Shown: in pieces, positions 5,759 through 7,247 of the stretch | How the letters are laid out: every line of letters begins with the position of its first letter | How positions within the stretch are numbered: the stretch's first letter is position 1 | NCBI GenBank assembly: GCA_947480375.1 | Contig: CANKCX010000036.1 | Location: forward strand, 1 to 7,247 | DNA length: 7,247 nucleotides | DNA from: Actinomycetota bacterium | Lineage (GTDB): Bacteria > Actinomycetota > Actinomycetes > Nanopelagicales > Nanopelagicaceae | Direction of reading: 5' to 3' | Notes under the pieces: model-generated | Database searches by the model: none | What the model saw: the letters and a program-made list of their open reading frames with translations, nothing else | What the model was told of the DNA's origin: nothing | Program-made: the position numbers and the translations under genes

Positions 5759-7247
5759 GGAATTTAGGTAGCCACCAATTCCATCTGCCAAGCAGAATCA
5801 TCGTGCTTGGCAGTAGGAATAATCGGACAATAGTTGCATCAATAATTACACCAACTGCAAGACCAACCCCAAGCTCTTGAAGCCCGGCAAAGTGTCCGCC
5901 AACTAGCCCCATTACTGCAGCGAACATAATTATTGCCGCAGCAGTAATTACTCCGACAGTCTTATTGATTCCTTGTGCAACAGCATTTGCATTACTTTCG
6001 CCGCTTTCTTTAGCCTCTCGCATTCTTGAAACAATAAATACTTCGTAATCCATGGTTAAACCAAAGAGAATTGCAAAGATAAAAATTAAGACCCAAGCTT
6101 CAATCTGGGGCAGTTTATAGGTGTGCAAAATTGAGGAAGCAAAGCCAAATTTAAAGATTACAACTATCGCAGAGTAAGCCACCGCAGTAGTAAGTAGATC
6201 GAGAAGAATTGCCTTTAGAGGAATTATCACGGATTTAAAGGCTCGAACAAGAAGTAAATAGGCAAGCAATAGCGTTATAAAAACTATTATTGGAAACGAG
6301 CTCGTTAATTTCGAGATTAAATCCACGCCTTGGGCACCCGCGCCACCAACATAAATAGATTTTAAATTACTGAAATTTATCTCTTTCAGATAATCTCCAC
6401 GGATTTTTTCTACAAGTGACTGCGATTGCGGTGAACCAAATTCATCCTTTGAAATAACTAAAATTCGCAGATAGCGTGCAGTTTGGTCGATAAATGGTTC
6501 GGCGATTCCATTGGCCACCGAAAAAACATTTGGATCTTTTGATATCAAATCCGCCAATTTAATTCTCGCCTCGATATTCGAAGGCAGCAGTGCGGCACCG
6601 GGTTTACCTAAATCCATAATGATTGCGATTGGAGTCGTAACACCAGATCCAGCCCGATCACTAGCCCAATTAAGCGCAGCCGCAGACTCCAGATTTTTCG
6701 GAATTGCTGTCATTGAACTTGGCGTTAAAGAGAGTGCAAGTAGCGGAGAAGCCGAAATAAGAAGCACGATTGTGGAGCTTATAAAAACTTGAATTGGCTT
6801 TCGAATTACAAATCGGGTGATACGTGGAATAAAAGATTTTTCACTCTGTTCCCGATCCCAAATTCCTGAAAATATCTTTGAAGTAAATCCTCGTTCGCCA
6901 ACAATTGAAAGCATCGCAGGTTGCAGGGTCATGGCAGCAAATGTCGAAATCAATGGAATCAGGGCACCAGCAATACCCAGAGATTTAACAAATGGAATCG
7001 GAACTAACAAGAGTGATGTCATCCCAGTGGCAACAATTAATCCAGAAATGATTACGGTGCGGCCTGCCGTTCTCATAGTTTCCAAAATAGCTGCGCTCTG
7101 CGTTTCAGAATATCGCAGGGCTGATTTGAATCGGTGCGCCAACAAAAGTGAGTAATCGATTGCTAGGCCTAGGCCGATAAGTTCGACAATATTTGGTATG
7201 TAAAGGACCATTAAATATTTTTGGGCAATCAAGTAAATTATTCCCAA
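5742..7247 (-). CDS. MMPL/RND-family exporter, C-terminal part (5' end outside window)
   Basis: The frame is open to the window edge, so the gene is truncated there; about 501 C-terminal residues are present of a family usually around 700 or more. It is a proton-driven inner-membrane exporter of the MMPL type, a group that in actinobacteria typically moves lipids or other hydrophobic compounds. Both membrane halves show the family's Asp-Tyr proton-relay pair: G-L-G-L-A-I-D-Y (Asp31-Tyr32) and F-G-L-T-M-D-Y (Asp400-Tyr401), counted from the first complete codon. The second extracytoplasmic porter domain covers about 172-312, between helices at 151-171 and 318-335. Further helices are near 341-366, 383-399, 431-451 and 457-487. 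The missing part would hold the first helix, the first porter domain and early helices. The stop lies inside the last gene of the secreted-protein cluster. The substrate cannot be inferred. Confidence 0.92.
   Translation of the reverse strand: MGIIYLIAQKYLMVLYIPNIVELIGLGLAIDYSLLLAHRFKSALRYSETQSAAILETMRTAGRTVIISGLIVATGMTSLLLVPIPFVKSLGIAGALIPLISTFAAMTLQPAMLSIVGERGFTSKIFSGIWDREQSEKSFIPRITRFVIRKPIQVFISSTIVLLISASPLLALSLTPSSMTAIPKNLESAAALNWASDRAGSGVTTPIAIIMDLGKPGAALLPSNIEARIKLADLISKDPNVFSVANGIAEPFIDQTARYLRILVISKDEFGSPQSQSLVEKIRGDYLKEINFSNLKSIYVGGAGAQGVDLISKLTSSFPIIVFITLLLAYLLLVRAFKSVIIPLKAILLDLLTTAVAYSAIVVIFKFGFASSILHTYKLPQIEAWVLIFIFAILFGLTMDYEVFIVSRMREAKESGESNANAVAQGINKTVGVITAAAIIMFAAVMGLVGGHFAGLQELGVGLAVGVIIDATIVRLFLLPSTMILLGRWNWWLPKFLTSQR
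5785..5813 (+). terminator. Stem-loop after the secreted-protein cluster, embedded in the exporter gene
   Basis: CTGCCAAGCA (5785-5794) and TGCTTGGCAG (5804-5813) form a perfect 10-bp stem with a nine-base loop, starting 26 bases after the stop of the 564-residue gene. It is a natural terminator for the + strand cluster, although only TAGGAATAAT, not a T-run, follows. On the minus strand the same bases encode residues Leu-Pro-Ser-Thr-Met-Ile-Leu-Leu-Gly-Arg near the exporter's C-terminus. A chance perfect stem of this length at this place is unlikely, but terminator function is inferred. Confidence 0.5.

Noticed and set aside
7245..7247. Apparent start codon of the exporter at the window edge
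   Set aside because: It is a TTG at the last bases, and the protein there lacks the first helix and porter domain of the family, so the gene simply continues outside the window.

Overview
The window looks like chromosomal DNA from a moderately A+T-rich actinobacterium, possibly of the freshwater Nanopelagicales (acI) type. This is inferred from a TipAS-domain gene, an MMPL-family exporter, a run of small signal-peptide proteins with Ala/Ser/Thr/Gly-rich beta-type sequence, and intergenic hairpins without U-tracts. No rRNA or other marker gene is present, so the taxonomic guess is soft. I see no tRNA, insertion sequence, CRISPR array or phage gene.

Layout. Bases 1-83 hold the 3' end of a + strand gene, perhaps the tail of an OmpA-like domain. 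A minus-strand run follows, read from right to left: a zinc-dependent medium-chain alcohol dehydrogenase (2041-983), a four-helix DUF1761-type membrane protein (913-488) and a stand-alone TipAS thiopeptide-binding-like domain (459-97). The gaps of 69 and 28 bases would permit co-transcription. However, each of the two smaller genes also has a plausible promoter of its own: one leaderless and inside an inverted repeat, the other built into the last codons of the upstream gene.

A 281-base divergent intergenic region (2042-2322) separates this run from three + strand genes for secreted proteins. These are a 209-residue protein with an N-terminal Lys/Cys motif, a 317-residue protein with an Ig-like domain plus an unnamed C-terminal domain, and a 564-residue protein whose sequence is an internal A-B-A-B duplication. 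All three have Sec signal peptides and none has a visible membrane anchor or sorting signal. A striking 58-base hairpin lies between the second and third genes; its 3' strand ends in a buried AAGGAG.

The right end is the C-terminal part of an MMPL/RND-type exporter on the minus strand. It converges on the secreted-protein cluster and overlaps its last gene by 17 bases. A perfect 10-bp stem-loop inside the exporter's coding sequence lies just after the stop of the 564-residue gene and probably ends the + strand transcript.

The most promising uncharacterised element is the three-gene secreted cluster with its internal hairpin. Its function cannot be assigned from the sequence alone.
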